Origin: Chloroflexota bacterium
Lineage (GTDB): Bacteria > Chloroflexota > Anaerolineae > 4572-78
Assembly: GCA_024278015.1 (NCBI GenBank)
Contig: JAJRUC010000485.1
Span: 1-6,170, forward strand
Direction of reading: 5' to 3'
Length of the DNA stretch: 6,170 nucleotides
Below are positions 5,373 to 6,170 of this stretch, piece by piece. The notes beneath the pieces were generated by a model. That model did no database searches. It saw only the letters and a list, made by a program, of their open reading frames with translations, and was not told the DNA's origin. Both the position numbers and the translations under genes were made by a program. Within the stretch, counting starts at the first letter, position 1; the number at the start of each line of letters is the position of its first letter.

Positions 5373-5400
5373 ATTTTACATATCTTGAAGGTAATTGCAA
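5373..5400 (-). promoter_or_regulatory. Candidate promoter for the ACT-domain gene
   Basis: On the minus strand TTGCAA (5400-5395, four of six) and TAAAAT (5378-5373, five of six) are 16 bases apart in the AT-rich divergent spacer. Transcription would begin near 5366 and give a leader of about 53 bases. This is a consensus match only. Confidence 0.35.
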
Positions 5401-5416
5401 CCCATCTGTATAAACG

Positions 5417-5423
5417 AAAGGGA
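5417..5423 (+). promoter_or_regulatory. Ribosome binding site of the URO-D-family gene
   Basis: AAAGGGA is followed by five bases before the ATG at 5429 and so supports this start rather than the in-frame ATG at 5441. Confidence 0.6.
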
Positions 5424-5428
5424 AACGA

Positions 5429-6170
5429 ATGACTGCACAAATGACAAAACGCGCCCGCCTTGAGGCGGCGATAACCGCCGAACCCGTAGACCGCCCGCCG
5501 GTGGCCCTGTGGCGGCACTGGCCCGTCGATGACCAGGCCGCCGACACCCTGGTTTGGGCCACCTTGACCTTCCAGCAAACTTACGATTTCGACTTTATCA
5601 AAATTACGCCCTCCAGCAATTATTGTTTGGCCGATTACGGCCAGGAAACCGTTTGGCGGGGCACGCACGAAGGCACGCGAGCCTGGGGGCCGCGCCTCAT
5701 TCAAACGCCGGAAGACTGGCTCAAGCTCAAACCGCTGGACCCGCACCGGGGCCTGCTGGGCGAAATTACCCGGGCCGTGCTTGAAATCGGCAAGGGCGCG
5801 CCGGATACGCCCTTTATCCCCACCATTTTTAACCCGCTGGCCCAGGCCAAAAATATGGCCGGCGATAACCTGCTGTCGCATTTGCGCCTGTATCCCGATG
5901 CCGTTAAAGCCGGGCTGGCTACCATCACCGAATCAACCCTGCGGTTTATTGAGGCCGTCAACCCAGGCGGTATGGCCGGCATTTTTCTGGCCGTGCAACA
6001 CGGCTCTGTTGCCAAACTGACGGAAGCCGAGTATCGCGCCTTTGGGGTGAAGGACGACCTGGCGCTGCTGAAAGCCGCCGGAGGCTGGTTTAATCTGCTG
6101 CATCTGCACGGGCAAGATGTTATGTTCAATCTGGCCCGCGAATATCCGGTGCAGGCCGTCAACTGGCACG
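5429..6170 (+). CDS. Uroporphyrinogen decarboxylase (URO-D) family protein, 3' end outside window
   Basis: The frame is open from the ATG at 5429 to the end of the window (247 codons plus one base); family members run to about 340-350 residues, so roughly a hundred are missing. Seen: an N-terminal MTKRARLEAAI helix and EPVDRPPVALWRHWPVDDQ at 18-36, the Arg-x-Pro entry motif of URO-D TIM barrels in the form typical of a Chloroflexota-rich subgroup; FDFIKITPSSNYCLADYGQ at 54-72; and LLHLHGQD at 223-230, matching a late barrel strand. The family includes HemE of haem synthesis and many paralogues, some of them corrinoid-dependent methyltransferases. The N-terminal form argues for a paralogue rather than classical HemE, so no symbol is given. 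It is divergent from the ACT gene across about 115 bases. Family assignment is strong; substrate is unknown. Confidence 0.85.
   Translation, partial: MTAQMTKRARLEAAITAEPVDRPPVALWRHWPVDDQAADTLVWATLTFQQTYDFDFIKITPSSNYCLADYGQETVWRGTHEGTRAWGPRLIQTPEDWLKLKPLDPHRGLLGEITRAVLEIGKGAPDTPFIPTIFNPLAQAKNMAGDNLLSHLRLYPDAVKAGLATITESTLRFIEAVNPGGMAGIFLAVQHGSVAKLTEAEYRAFGVKDDLALLKAAGGWFNLLHLHGQDVMFNLAREYPVQAVNWH

Noticed and set aside
5385..5414. TTGAAG-N18-TATAAA as a promoter for the URO-D-family gene
   Set aside because: The boxes are fair matches, but transcription would start near 5421, inside the ribosome site, leaving a leader of about eight bases; not convincing enough to annotate.
5306..6162. Minus-strand open frames opposite the URO-D-family gene
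   Set aside because: They show no domain signature, and the plus strand carries a clear family match with a good ribosome site over the same span.

Overview
The window is a moderately GC-rich bacterial chromosome segment with closely packed genes. The protein families point to a Chloroflexota-like bacterium (Anaerolineae or a relative). The clues are a ChlI-ChlD chelatase of the fused type, a URO-D-family protein of the 'LWRHWPVDDQ' kind, an MFS porter with SLC45-like features, and dispersed GC-rich palindromes. This placement is inference from family resemblance only. No rRNA, tRNA, CRISPR array or complete transposase gene was seen.

Layout. 1-405 (+) is the C-terminal end of an MFS transporter. 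It is followed 24 bases later by a complete NAD-dependent sugar-nucleotide epimerase/dehydratase (430-1359, +). Convergent to it lies a minus-strand pair: an endonuclease III (nth, 2403-1708) whose stop codon directly abuts the start of a small zinc-ribbon/two-helix membrane protein (1707-1369). The divergent region 2404-2622 carries a heptanucleotide repeat in the nth start, a GC-rich palindromic repeat, and candidate promoters for both directions. Next comes the chelatase locus (2623-4667, +). A ChlI-type AAA+ ATPase module and a ChlD-type linker plus von Willebrand A (VWA) module lie in two different frames. They meet at an A10 run holding the dnaX-type slippery heptamer A-AAA-AAG. Region 4668-4833 has no gene but holds a palindrome-rich element bounded by inverted repeats. 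A minus-strand stand-alone tandem-ACT protein (5313-4834) and a divergent URO-D-family gene (5429 to the window end, partial) complete the window.

Main point. The chelatase locus is best read as one gene that can give two products. The first is a 376-residue ChlI-like protein, by normal termination at 3751-3753. The second is a 681-residue ChlI-ChlD protein, by a -1 shift at 3717-3723. This would let one gene supply both the small and the medium subunit of a cobalt (or magnesium) chelatase. As far as I recall, programmed frameshifting in chlD genes has been reported for cobalamin producers lacking a separate small-subunit gene, so this would be an instance of a known but little-appreciated mechanism. 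A one-base homopolymer error in the assembly, or transcriptional slippage, are the alternatives. The large chelatase subunit (CobN/ChlH) is not in the window.

The other genes (transport, sugar-nucleotide metabolism, DNA repair, ACT regulation) show no clear common pathway. The URO-D-family gene is loosely tetrapyrrole-related but lies in a different transcription unit and need not be a true HemE.
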